A stretch of DNA of 64,000 nt, taken from the NCBI GenBank assembly GCA_018296165.2, contig JACKQL020000002.1, forward strand, positions 1,984,001-2,048,000, in the 5' to 3' direction. The translations under genes and the position numbers were made by a program. Position 1 is the first letter of the stretch. Each line of letters opens with the position of its first letter. The notes under the pieces are model-generated. The model was not told the DNA's origin, made no database searches, and worked only from the letters and a program-made list of their open reading frames with translations. Origin of the DNA: Termitomyces sp. T153 (taxonomy: Eukaryota > Basidiomycota > Agaricomycetes > Agaricales > Lyophyllaceae). Of this stretch, positions 45,225-57,278 are shown piece after piece.

Positions 45225-47892
45225 TCAGGTTTCGAGGAACTCCTTGTGCATATCCGCCAAGGCGGCGCCTCCTACACCTAAAAGTCCAAGTTGGGAAACG
45301 ATGACAGCAGTGCGACGATAAAGAGTTTCAAGCAGAGGAGTCGGTGGCCGCCCTTGTGATTCTAAATCGTGTTTCTTCAGAACGATTGCAAAAGTGAAAC
45401 CAGAAAAGACAACTCACTGAGGATGGCCTGATTTAACTCGTTCGCAAGCGTTACCTTTGCAGAATGGCCGACCACTTCCGCTACGACGCCACCCGCATTC
45501 ATCGGATCCTCCCAGGCCAAGATAGCAAAAGTGCGCTTGGAAATTTGCCTGACCTCTGGGCGCACATCATCTTTGTATTCATTTGATAGCGTTTGACCAT
45601 ACGCAATGGCCTGGTGCAAAGCCGATTCGTAGTGCGAGAGCGTGTTCCCGAGCATCCCCACCGCATCTGGTGCGGTGCCAGAACTTCGACACCGTGAAAG
45701 CCGAGCAGGGACCGTAGAGCTACCGAAACCATTGGTGGTCGTCGAGTGGGAGGCCGCAACAACACTTTCTTCATCAACATCCATACCATCCATATAAGCA
45801 CTGTCCATGTTTTCAATAACACCCTCATCATGACTGGTTGTTGTACTCGTCCCTGCCGCTGTTTCTGGACCACCACTTTTTATCTTCTTCTTGAGCTCCG
45901 CTGCTTCTAATATCAACTCCACAAACTTTCGACAACGAAGTTTGAAGAGCATTAAACCTTCTTCTGCTTGGAGTACAGTGGGATGATACGTCTTTGTATC
46001 CTCGAGGGCCCTATCGACATCCCCTGCAATAACCGCATTGACGATCTTTGTCCGTCGTTCCAACTCGGGATCTTCATCGTCCTGCGGCGCGCTCATATCT
46101 ACATCGTTATCCTCCCGGGCTAAAGTTGTCGCAGCATTCAGGGGTTGTGGTGCGCGAGTTTCGGCTTCTCGCTGCTTCTCAAAAGCTTTAACCGTCTTGG
46201 CGTATCCATGATGCTCCAAATATGAGAATACGAGCTCATTGATCACTTCTCTGGTCTGTTCCGTGGAGAGTGCTCCCTTTAATTCAGAGGAAGGAGCGCC
46301 CGAGTTGATACCACATATCTTCAATAACGAGGGATCAGGCTGTCTCTCGAGTATTCTTGACCAAACGTTATTGCGTTGTTGAAGCACGTAGAAGTCGATG
46401 TCAAATTTGAATGGCTCATGGCCGAAGTTTACCCGAACTGCTTCACCAGTATGGCGCATGCCAATGGATGGATAGAGATCTACATTCTTGCCGATGTTGT
46501 CAAATACAGGGCCTGACCAAGGTGAAACCTGTGATCAATCATTTTGAAAGAAGCGACTCACCGATTAGAGTACCATTTCTCGTGAAGAAAGCCGCATGAG
46601 TCGTGAAATCGACTCCGCATCCAATGATATCTCCAGCTGAAACATTTAAGGACGACATTCTTGTTTCAAGCTGGAAGAACCAGTACTTACTTCCAAAAGT
46701 GGGGCCGTACTTGGTACCGTTCTTCTCGGCGGCAAAGGAACAGCCATCATCTCCGTGGTATCCCCAGGAATTTGGCTCCCATCCAGGAAGACGAGATAAT
46801 TTGACATCAGGTCCAGCAAATCTATAACACAAATTGAGTCGATCGTAGGTGCAGAAGACACGTTACAAACCCGATACTGATATGACTGCAGATGGCGTAG
46901 ATGAGTGAAGAACACGTTTATGAGGCCAAAACATACCCCTTTTGCCCCTTGCTTATAATTTCAGTTTCATAATAATATATCCCGCAAGCGGGGGGAATGG
47001 ATTGAACAGTTCTCGCAGCAGCAGCATCCTTCTCGCCACTGCACGATGCACCTTGGAAGACGCCTTGTTAATGAATAAAATTTAAAGTAGCCTGAGACTA
47101 GAACATACCATGATAAGTCAGATCCCTGCCATCTGCCGACACACTCAAAAGATTGTGACGCCATTGATCACTCCATCGTGTCGGAAGCCTTAAGATCCGA
47201 GCCTGCGAAAGTGTGGGAAGGGGAGTTGAAGGGAGCTCCCGTGGAGGACTGACATTACTTTCCTCGTCAGAATCCAGTATCGTAGACGAGGAGTGAGGCT
47301 CGCGGGTTGCTGGTTCCGCTTTGCGACTTGGAGGAAGAGTCGGTGGTGCATCTGTGTGGAGCATGTGCCTCAAGGCTGAATAGTCGAGATAACTTGGCCT
47401 TGGGAATGCAACAGGGGATGGATGAGATGGCGAAGTCGTGTAGCCTGGATGGGGCCTGGATGCACTGGTGCCTCTTGCACCTGCACCGCTTGTCCTACGT
47501 GTATGTGATGGTGAAGTCGAGGGAATACATGTCGCGTCGACATTGTGTGAACCCTGGCCTGCAGCGCGGACGACCCGTGGTTCGTACGTCGGTAGACTTT
47601 GAAATGAGCCCCGGCCAGGCGCACTGCCTACAGTCATAGATCGTGCGGTTGGTCGTGCGGAAGAATGAGTTGCTGCACTGCTGCCGCTTCCCCGGGTTCC
47701 ATATGAAACACCCAAGCCTCTTTGATCGTCCACAGTGCTCGAGCGCTGAGGAAGCTGCTGACTGGGAAGTCTGGGCCGAGATGAGGGGGCAAAAGAAATA
47801 GGAATTGCATTCTCAATGTTTCGAGACAGAGTAAGAGACGAGGGGCTCCTTGGACCGATGGGTATGCTTGCGGACCTGGTTGGTCTAGACAT
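45225..47892 (-). CDS. GID1: RanBPM/Gid1 (Vid30) SPRY-LisH-CTLH protein
   Basis: Scaffold of the GID/CTLH E3 ubiquitin ligase, which degrades gluconeogenic enzymes in yeast. Exons 47892-47109, 47051-46937, 46885-46871 (15 nt), 46821-46691, 46636-46562, 46512-45418 and 45361-45225 give 783 aa. A Ser/Pro-rich disordered N-terminus (1-260) precedes the SPRY domain (YYYETEIISKG, GHISIGF, RLPGWEPNSWGYHGDDG, YGPTFG, GDIIGCGVDF), LisH (VFSYLEHHGYAKTVKAFEKQ), CTLH (VNAVIAGDVDRALEDTK) and a CRA-type end (ESALHQAIAYGQTL, ELNQAILKSQGRPP). The microexon supplies HISI in the SPRY core. ATG 47892 is the first in the open frame. Confidence 0.93.
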
Positions 47893-48082
47893 GACGCTGG
47901 TGAGCCGCCCAGGGTAGCTGAGATGTTCACAAAGTATGCTGAGGCTTGTAAATAAAGGGCAGCGGCGGTTAAGGGGAGTCGGGAGAAGAATGGTGAGAAG
48001 AGCCAAATGAAGACATTGGGAGCACGGGACTAGAATTATCCGTCACGACTTGTCACAACTTACGCGTTTACCCCTGCCCTCC
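47893..48082. promoter_or_regulatory. Divergent promoter interval (GID1 / UMP1)
   Basis: A 190 bp interval separates two ubiquitin-proteasome genes transcribed away from each other. I searched by eye for a proteasome-type control element and did not find one. Confidence 0.5.
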
Positions 48083-48711
48083 ATGGTACGCCCATTTCTC
48101 TCACAGAAACTGTTTATCTGACGTCTATCAGGAGCCATCCTACAGAATAGTCCCAACAGATGCGACCAAGTCTGCTTCCGTTCAGGACACTGCCAATAGC
48201 CTCGGCCTACACGACACCCTTCGGTATGGTCCCCGGAGCCTTGCTGCTGAGGTGCAGACACAGAGCAATCTGAAGACCCGCTTGGAGAATGTGGGCCAAT
48301 ATCGTCTGAGACCATTGACTGTTGCTGATTGCTCTTTATAGTGGGAAGCGACCCAAGATAACACCAAGCTCACCCTTCAACGAAACATCTATGGCATGCA
48401 CGCCCCGATGCGGTTGTTGATGGAGCGCAGGATTGTGACACAGGGAACCGTGAGTAGCATTTTTCTCACGTCTTCCTTTGCACATATCTAGATTTGTTGC
48501 TTAGAACCCATTTTCTGCTGCTATGTCCCCGTCAAACCTCCACTTAGACATCTTGATGGGTCGTGACGAGACTCTTGAGCCTGCCGATGCCTTTTTGGGT
48601 GAGTGTCTTGTAGTCCTATAAGTTGAACTTCGATGCACTTACAGCATTCCAGGAATGGAGAATGGGCCTTCATTAGACATTCACGAAGAACTGAGGAAGA
48701 AGAATATGTAA
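48083..48711 (+). CDS. UMP1: Proteasome maturation factor UMP1
   Basis: Chaperone of 20S proteasome half-mer assembly, degraded on completion. Exons are 48083-48085 (ATG only), 48132-48290, 48342-48449, 48505-48598 and 48653-48711; 140 aa, close to human POMP (141). Blocks are MEPSYRIVP, SVQDTANSLGLHDTLRYG, WEATQDNTKLTLQRNIYGMHA, PMRLLMERRIVTQ, SNLHLDILMGRDETLEPADAF and the tail GMENGPSLDIHEELRKKNM. The first intron begins immediately after the ATG (CCATG|GTACGC). Family homologues that I recall start MEPS, which supports this model. Confidence 0.92.
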
Positions 48712-48985
48712 ACTATCTCCTAATATACCACATAGTCCCATTCGCAGATTCAGGTCATAACGTTTTTAGATTTGCTTGGATCTCCCCGAGACTTGAAATC
48801 ACTGCCAACATTGAAGCCCCGTGAACCGTCTCCATCTTGTTTCCAGGGACGGTCAGTCTGTATTACTTTCCTGTCGTCATCCAAATTCGTATTGTGCAGT
48901 CTCCTTCGTCATGTATTTCATGGGATAATCAAGAATTTGGCTCCAGATATATAGTTCAGGAGATAAACATGATCCATTTGAGATA

Positions 48986-50813
48986 TCACCATGGCGCTGA
49001 TGCCGATGACACACCCTCAGCAACATAAATGCCCTGTTCAACAACAGACCTAGCACTTACCACACAACCCTCCAACAACGGGATACCCGCATATACATAC
49101 GAGCCACATATCCAGATCCCGGTTCTTTGTTCATCCGCCAGCCTCCCAGCACCCTGTAACTCTCCCAACCGCGCCGATCCCTGGCCGGCACACTGCCACC
49201 ACTTCCGTCCTTCCTCTCGGTACAATCCTTCCAGTGCTGTTTTTGATTCCACGGATAATACAGCTCGCTCCAACCGCGCGATGCTCAGAATACTGTCGTC
49301 TTCCGGTGATATTAATGGGTTAGTAGTTTGGAAAACTGGGGGTAAGTGTGTTGGGTATCCTCTGGGTGGGGATAGCACATGTGTGGTCATCGTATACGAC
49401 GGTGGCACCGTCGTCGCGCTCCAATCAAAAATGTTCTTTTCTCGATCTGTCACTGCGTCCTGCTCGAGACATATAAGGTTCAAATCACGTTGATCTCTCG
49501 GATTATCAGGAAGCAGTGTCGGGTCAGTGTGATTGATAACAATAGTTGAGCAATATTGGAATTTTTCTAGGCAATTCAATTGGGCATCAACGGCTTGTCG
49601 TTTTGAGCTCATATGGGGTAGAGCATCTCGATAAGTCTTCAACAATGGTACAGCCCGTGTTGCCTGCGTCGCAAAGATGATGTGATGGAAACCGGTGTAG
49701 ACTCGAGGGCCTTCAGGGGTGTCGCATTCGATATTGCTCCGATTAAGATCGTTGGGGTCAGGAGATATAGAAGTGATAGTTGAAGCCAGATGGATATTTC
49801 GTGCAGTAGTCGTTAATCTTGCTACGACCTCGCGTACCCCATGTATCACAACGTAGTGGTGAGTGCCTAATGTCAACCAGATGTAATCTATAAGCGAATC
49901 ATGAGATCATGAGCGGGGATGATATAATTTAAGTACGTGATAAGACGTACCAAGAAACTCTTCAACAGGGTGTCGTAACACATCCTCCTCGGGAGCTGTA
50001 CACACTGCGGAGAACAGCGGAAGAAGGACAGACCGGGTATAATCTTTCCACGCTAGATCCATGCCGGTCCACCTCGAGAATATATCTCTCGGTATAGTCT
50101 GCTTCGTCCATTCCTCAAACGTCATCTTGTGGATCATTTTTGGCCGCCAGAAAGGCAAGGAATGCAAGAGCATTCTCACATAACACACCGCAATATGTAG
50201 TGTCAAGAGCACAAACAAGCTCACGGTCCACATTCTCGTGAATGCACGCCTGGGGAAACCCTTCCCCTTGGTTAAGTGGTACGGCTCATCCAAAATCGAC
50301 GGCATGCTGAGGCCTGCACGACCGGACGATCCATTATATATCATGGTCGCGTTGATTTGCCTCTCCTGATTGGACGAAGACAGAGTAAGTAACGAGAACG
50401 AGTAGGCGAAATTTGCTTCACGGAATGCGACTCCCAAGCGGGTGTATAGTGCGATGAGCTGGGGATAATATCCTGTCCGTATTCAGCGGAGGTTTTTTCA
50501 CTCGTACTAGAAAATAAATGTCACTACCTCCTTGGAAAGACCTCATAGGCACATCTACCCTCCATGCATCCTCAACGGCCTCAGAATCCGTGGAAGGCAG
50601 AGATACGGACGAGGAGTCCATTCCAAGCATAGGTGCCTGACTCTACATGACTTCGATGCCCCCGCAGATGACTGAGGCTCGACGAACCTTCTCAAATAGA
50701 TGCACTTCGAACTCGACATCAGACTCTTGAGCAACGGGCTTGTTCAGCAAATAAGTGGCGGTGAGACCCGCCAGACCACTCCCAACGACTGCAACTTTGA
50801 CTTGACGGGTCAT
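48986..50813 (-). CDS. FAD-dependent amine-oxidase-like oxidoreductase with a membrane segment
   Basis: Exons 50813-50688, 50636-50528, 50472-49951 and 49887-48986 give 552 aa. A Rossmann FAD site (VKVAVVGSGLAGLTATYLL), HLFEKAPMLGMDSSSV and VDVPMRSFQGGYYPQLIALY place it in the COG2907-like NAD(P)/FAD-binding group. Then come a hydrophobic segment (TVSLFVLLTLHIAVCYVRML, about residue 160), a mid-region with HHIIFATQATRAVPLL, and a C-terminal FAD block GIWICGSYVYAGIPLLEG. The substrate is unknown; bacterial relatives lie near cyclopropane fatty-acid synthase genes, but no such neighbour is present here. Confidence 0.85.
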
Positions 50814-53800
50814 TGGAACCTCCTGAAGAGTACCTTCCCGTTATTTAAGCCTGGGAAGGTCAATTAATAACAGGCCGGAGATTTATGTGGCTTCTGGAAG
50901 TTATTTGCAAGACGCTGGATTCTGAAGCTTCTGCTGTACCCTTCTAGAAGTAAGTTGTCTCATAATAAGTACATAGTGAGCCTGAACTTACGTGGGTTAT
51001 ATGACTATCATCAGCCACAAGAGAATTTTGTTGCTTACAGATTGTGGTCAGAAAAAGCATGATCCGAGTCCCGCATCATCGAGTGATTGCCGTAAAAAAA
51101 ATCAAGCTTTGACCCGGTGCCACACCGTTCCTGTTGGTACACTCGTCGAACCTTGGGTTGAAATCGAAATCAGGATCTGATAGAATAAGTGGAGAATAGC
51201 ACACATATTTGATTACAATACCCATGTAAGTAGAAGACCAGGAACAGCTGCGGTCGTCGCATCATGAAATGAAGAGGAAAAGATTGAAGTTGAGATATCG
51301 ACGATACAGGTGCTCGACGTACATAGTAGTCTCGATGCCCACTAACAACGTTACTTTTGTGTTTTTAAAGGTGTGTAGTCGATTCAGACGATTCCGGCGC
51401 TAATGAATAATCGAATAACCTCTGTGATTTGAACAGCTGCACCATTAAACAGATTAACTTGTGGCGTCCAATATTACTCATGTAATAATCATTGGGGGTG
51501 TAAACGGTGGTAGTGGTGATAACCGCCATGGTCCGCGCACTGAGCTAGTGCGTGTCTTGTGAACGAGGCGGAGCAACTACTGCCAACGAGAAATCTTCCA
51601 GATGTTACAATGCCGAGCGTACTCACCTACGCCATCAACCAAGTGGATGCCAATTCTCTCTCCTTAATCACTCTTGAGGCTTTCTTGGTTTGAAGTCGTT
51701 CGTAAAAAACAGATTCTCTAAATCTCCCGAAACTTGTGTCTAACCTGGAGAGGAGTGCATTCGAAAATTGTCTTGACAATCATGCATGTCACAGTTGAAT
51801 CGAATGAGACGATTGGCGTCGATTCTGTTGATTGTGCCATTGTCTAACCATCATGTAGAAAGTGTGTGTCCTGAGAAGGCTGCAAATCCAATAGTTCCAA
51901 AAATCACAATACATAACAACCATTTTATCCATGTGCCAGATAAACGTTTTGGATGAGGTAACGAGGATCGTAGATGTCGGTCTGGCAACGGCGTCCGATG
52001 ACCTCGAAAACCTGATTCTCTCAGCGACCTGGTCAGCATCAGCTGAATTTTGAGAGAGAAAGGATTGCCTGTCCACTGGCATATGGTCGCTGAAATTACA
52101 TTTTGTGGATAACATATTAGGCTCTTGGGTCGTGAGGGGGTGAGCTATACCTAAGATAGATTCCATGGGGAGCGAAAAATACATAAGACCAATGGTTGAA
52201 CATTGAAGATCAAGAAGTACTGGCCATAGCAGTGATTCGGAGGTTGGGTGAATTTCGGAATAGACATACATCGGAATCCTCCAGCTCCAGCTCGACAGGT
52301 TTGTTCCAATTTATGTATTCGTCTGTTGCTTCGCCCATCTGGCCTCAACCGTGCAATCAATGGGATGGCCACTTCTCTTCATTCGTGGGCCTTTGTCAGT
52401 ATCATGTGCTGAAAAGACCACTTCTGAATCCTCTCACTTCCGTTCTGTTGAAAACTTGACGCATGATAGTTGCTTCACTCAAGAATTGATTAGTCAACCT
52501 TTGAAAAATCTTCTGCAACGTCCGTACATGTGGAACACGCAGAATCTCTTGTATAAGACATGGAATTTATCCGGTGGCTGAGTGAGTCTTCTGGGTTGTC
52601 TTTGCCTTCTCATTAATATTTGTTGTTCTAATTCGAGCATCCAGGACATAGGACAAGAAAGGAGCAGAATCCAACTAGAGCACACATTTATGGTGTTATT
52701 GTTGCCTTAAGTTACAACCCGAATCTCCCGGGTGGAGTTTTGCTTTGACATTCACATCTAATCGTTGACTCGAGTCTCGCAAGTTCAGCACAATAGTCAG
52801 CAAAATGTCAGATAGCAATGGACTAGGTATGCTGCATTTTCTGAGATGTTGGCCTAAGAGTGCTCAATTAACCAGTGGAAAGATGCTAGCCACCGTTTCC
52901 CTTCAATGACTCGTGCGGATGAGTTGAAAATTAGATCTTGAAGCTTGGATCTTTTTATCCTCGAGAGCAACGAGAGCTTGTTGATTTGTTGCACGTCAAG
53001 TAATTCCACACATCAGCACATTCCAATTTGATACTTGGATATGTGGTTTCAGTTAAGCACACCATTTGTAGACTGTCAAACTTCTGCACGTCCTCGCATC
53101 TTGGTTATAGGTATGGCCGTTTTTTGTCGTCTACTCGAGTTGAAGAACTTTGAAGCTCCCAGGTAATTCCCATGTGGCCATCAGATACCTACCTGTATTG
53201 CGGAGCCTTCTCTATTCCATCTGCTGCCATGGAAACTCTCGTGCGAGACATGATGTTCTCTACGATTCTCAATGACGAGCCACTATCAATGTCATCCAGA
53301 ATGACTCACTCTGTGACATTGGGCGCGTGACGTAACGCGCCGCCCGAAATTCCCATAGATGGCAATGGGCGCATTGAAGATGGACAACGCACCATGACAC
53401 AGTTAGTCGGTCTGTGACTCCAAGAATATATGCAAATTGTTTCATTGGAAATCTCCTGATCCATGGTTTCCGACGGTGCTGGAAAAGATATATCCTCGAC
53501 ATATACGAGAGTCAAAAGGCAAACACCATAATTCCTGTTCTTGTGTCGCGTTCCTATGTATGCACTCTTTGTGAGAGTGCTTTAAACTACGATTCCCGAA
53601 AGATGGTGCGAATAAACCGATTCAATTCAGCGGGTGTGTCGCATGTCATGTTCGTTCCGGGCATTGAAGTCGACTTCTAGCCCATGGCGACCTTGTCTAT
53701 AGCCATGGCATGGGCCCGTCCTCAACCATCTTCGAGGTTCTTCCTGAACCTAATCTGGGATGATTGGTCCTGATTTTATGAAGTATGAAGGTAATGGACA

Positions 53801-55151
53801 TTGTGTAGGCGCTGGGCCTCCCAATTTCCACGAAGCAGTTTCGCGTGTCGTTAATCCTTCCCTCTCTTGTTCAATTCCATCGAACATGCTCAACTGAAGT
53901 TTGACCATCGATTTCCCATTCCTTTAGCTGAGGTGCTTCTATACAGAGGGTTTTTTGGCAACCTCGGGTTCCTCATCTTCAATACCGTTGGAGTTCTAAA
54001 CGTTTCATTGCCCAGACTCTCAACCTCCTTTAACTGAGACACGCGTGTGGAAGGCAAGGCAATGCGACGACACGAGTTGATACCCGTGCCGTAGCTGTGA
54101 CAGCGAGCGACTGTCCTGCAAGGTTATCCAATCTTCGCCTTGTCAAGGCTGATATAGGTTCTCAGAATCTTTTCGTTGATCATAGAAGCGGAGATGATGT
54201 TTGTGGATTTTGGGGCTTCGTTTGTATGTCACAGCACTGACAGGACTCAAACAGATAAGGCAAATGCCGTGTATTCTCCCGATTCTAGGACCCTCGTTTT
54301 AAGTCCAGCTTGAGAACGTCTTTGGATGTGGCGTCTCGTTTTTCAAGTTGAACTATTACTACCATTCATTTCTTTCCTTCATGTCCTTTTCTTTCTCCGA
54401 AGAGTCCATCTTCGAGTATAAGTCTCGTTTCTTGGCAAGACCTCGAATTCAACCTCGAAAGCAAACGTCTTTTCGCCCATATTGTGCTCCCTCGATGTGC
54501 CTAGTGAGCTCACAGCTATTCTTATTTTTATTCATTGCTTTTCCTGGGAAAATACAGGATCTTGCAACCATCGAACGAGGAGTGAATTATACAGTGTCAT
54601 ATGTAGAGTTCAATTTGCTCTCTATCAGACTTTTTGAACCTCAAAGAAGGCTTCTGACAGCTTACGGCACTGGAAGTCCTCGAGACTCTGAACAAATTGT
54701 GCGATTTACGATACCCCCGGTATTAGGGTGGCCAATGTAAATAGATCTCGATGTTCACCCTGCTGAAAGTAAGCGTCTCTTGCTGGCGTGGTGACTGCTA
54801 TATGTCCGATACATTATTGAGCATTTACAGGAATATTTTGCTCGGGCGCCTTGTGGAAGTCTTTCCCTCTATCTTTTGGAATAGTTGCACTTCGGTAACT
54901 TTGGCAATCGAAGCAGGTGAAAAAAGTCGACGTCGTTTCTGGCTAATTCATCTGGAGCAGCAAACCTTTTAGGCTTCATGAAACTCAACAATCAATCATT
55001 TCATTGGGAAAAATCTTTTGCTCTTTCGAATTCAATGTCGATACCACAATCACTTGGTCACATTCCATTATTCACAGCGGTAGATACCATTTTATGTCGC
55101 TACATATAGACTATTACAATACATTCACTATCACATCCACGAAGTCCAAAC
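50814..55151. other. 4.3 kb gene-poor region
   Basis: This is the longest stretch without a supported gene. Short ORFs on both strands (for example minus 51789-52271 and plus 53414-53680) show no recognisable domain. A plus ORF from ATG 54498 to 54740 starts with a leader-like MCLVSSQLFLFLFIAFPG but has no homologue I know and no clear splicing to the downstream frame. No terminal repeats, target-site duplications or transposase motifs were seen. It may hold decayed or non-coding sequence. Confidence 0.5.
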
Positions 55152-57010
55152 TTAGTCGAGGCGTCGTCGTTTATATTCGATATTTGATTGTTCTGGTGAA
55201 CGTCTTCTCTCTCGTCTGCTATACTCTCGCTTGTTCCCATCCCGACATGGCGATCGAGAGCGGGAAGTCGCACGATATCTTCGTCGCGAGCTGCGCTTGT
55301 CATAGTCCTTGGATCCTGCGCGTCTGTCACCCTCATCTTGATAACCGTCCCGATAGCGATCGTCTCTTCGACTGTCTGTTTCATCTCGATCCGTCTTCCA
55401 TCCTGAATCGCGCGTAGATACATTGTCATTTCCACGCCATGATCGCGCTTCGGGAGGATGTCCCCACCGACGAGGGCCAGTAGGAGCGGCATTTGCACCT
55501 GAAATGCCTCGTTCTGTGAGCGGTCCGATGTTTTGGGGGCAGTCTGGTTGAACGTTTGAGCATGAGGTAGGTAACGGTGTACAGCCTATCAGACTGACCC
55601 TTTTTAAGATGAGGTCCGCCACATGTAAAACATCCTCCCCCATCGGTAGAATGCCCACCTGACTTGACAGACCCTGTACCACCAAACCCACCAGTTGAGA
55701 GGGTTGTGTCTTGATCGACCAGATGTGTGTACTTCGTGCGACTCCGTTTGCCGAAATTCTTCACTTGCATGACTTTCGGTAGCATCGAAACGTCCATCGT
55801 TGATTCCGTGGGCGCTGTATAGTCGTGCCTTTTAAGAATTTCTTCGTCCTGGCTGATGTTGAGGATCATCCTTGAGATGGTATAGCAGCCAACATACTTG
55901 ATGGAATGCACCTTTGTGCCAATATTTCTGCAAGAACTTCTGTTGTCCTTTCGGCTTCTCTTCACGTAGCTTGTTAGCCCTCTCCATATCTTCCTTCATT
56001 CGCTGTTCTTCGGGCATTGCTCTTCGCCGTTCGACTTCCTCACGTTCCTCCTCTCGTATGAGTTCCTCCTCCTTCTCTTTCTTGATTCTCCCAAGTTCTC
56101 GGAGCCGCCAGGCTTCAAACTCGGCCGCTGGGTCAAGACCATCAGTGTCATCAACGTCATTAACATCTTCTTCCTTTTCCTCTGACAATATGAGTAAGTA
56201 TCATTGTAAGGATAATGGGAAGAAGCGCACTTTCCGCCAGTTCCCGTTTGATACTCTCAGCAACCATGTCATGACTTTGTTTTCGCCTTTCTTCTGCTTC
56301 CAGTTCCCTCTTCTTCTCCGCTTCTTCAGATTCCAAAAGCGCCTCTCTTTCGGTAATGGTAGCACGAGCACGCCTGATCAAGGTGTTAGAGCAGCCTGAA
56401 TTGGATACAAAGTCATGAATATATACTTGGGCACAAATACCGGCCTAAATTTCAGCTGAGGTTTCTCCTCTTCCTCAGAGTCCGTTTCGTATTCACTGGA
56501 CTAGAGTTTTGCATAATGATCAGATTGTTGGAATTTATGCACCATGGGACATACCTCATCAGATTCAGCTTTCGGAGCACTGCCAGGAATGCGAGGCCTT
56601 TCTTCTTCTTCGGACTCATCCTCAGAATCTGACAGATAACAAAATCAAGAATACGCTTCATCAAGGATATAGTTGAAATTCACACCTGCCTCCAAAGCTG
56701 TTCTGCCGGACTCTTCTCTCCCTGCAACAATGACCTTGCCGTCTTTAGAAATATTAACGTCCTTTAACGCGACATTCATAGACCTTGCGGCCGTCTTCAC
56801 ATCTTCATGCATCAAAAGATCTTCTTCTTCGTCCTCTTCAGCGAAATCCTGTTCTCCGCTGACAGCAATATCGCCTTCCTCCTCCATGGAACGAACATCT
56901 TCATCTTCGGATTCGGAGTCAACTTCTACAGCACCTTTGGGCGCTTTTCCCTTCCAGTAGCGTGCAGCTGGCCTTGGAAGTCGAGGAGCTTGTTTTCGCA
57001 CCGCCTCCAT
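55152..57010 (-). CDS. MFAP1-type spliceosomal protein with zinc knuckle and RS tail
   Basis: MFAP1 is a component of the spliceosomal B complex. Exons 57010-56686, 56628-56555, 56500-56427, 56373-56231, 56181-55898, 55848-55599 and 55543-55152 give 513 aa. The acidic N-terminus ([13 protein letters not shown] then Glu/Asp/Ser runs) precedes the family core: [22 protein letters not shown], coiled-coil Glu/Arg-rich helices, [19 protein letters not shown] and [19 protein letters not shown]. The C-terminus adds a CCHC zinc knuckle split over two exons ([16 protein letters not shown]) and an Arg/Ser/Asp-rich tail. Those parts are absent from animal MFAP1 but, as I recall, usual in fungal homologues. 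Confidence 0.92.
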
Positions 57011-57278
57011 GGCACCTTATTCAACAGAGGGAACACGAGAATGTCAAGCTATGAGTGGGGAGGAAGATCAGCACCACCATCAAACAGGGCAATACAGCAC
57101 CGATCAATCTCAAATCTCGATCATCCTGAAGGTTTAAATTCTCGCTTACTAGATTCTCAATCTCATTTCTAGTTCGAGTTTCACTATCTCCTTTGTTTCA
57201 AATGCAAGAGCTAAGGGAAATGTCCACCGTACAAGACTTGTTTAAAGCAGGAGCATGGTGATGATCCTAAAGGAAATC

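Noticed and set aside
51789..52271. Minus ORFs including a possible membrane helix (WIKWLLCIVIFGTIGFAAF)
   Set aside because: The frame closes within a few codons after the helix and no splice model joined it to other coding sequence.
54348..54740. Plus ORF with a leader-like N-terminus
   Set aside because: The first part uses a non-ATG start; from ATG 54498 only about 80 residues remain with no homologue or domain. Kept as a note in the gene-poor region.
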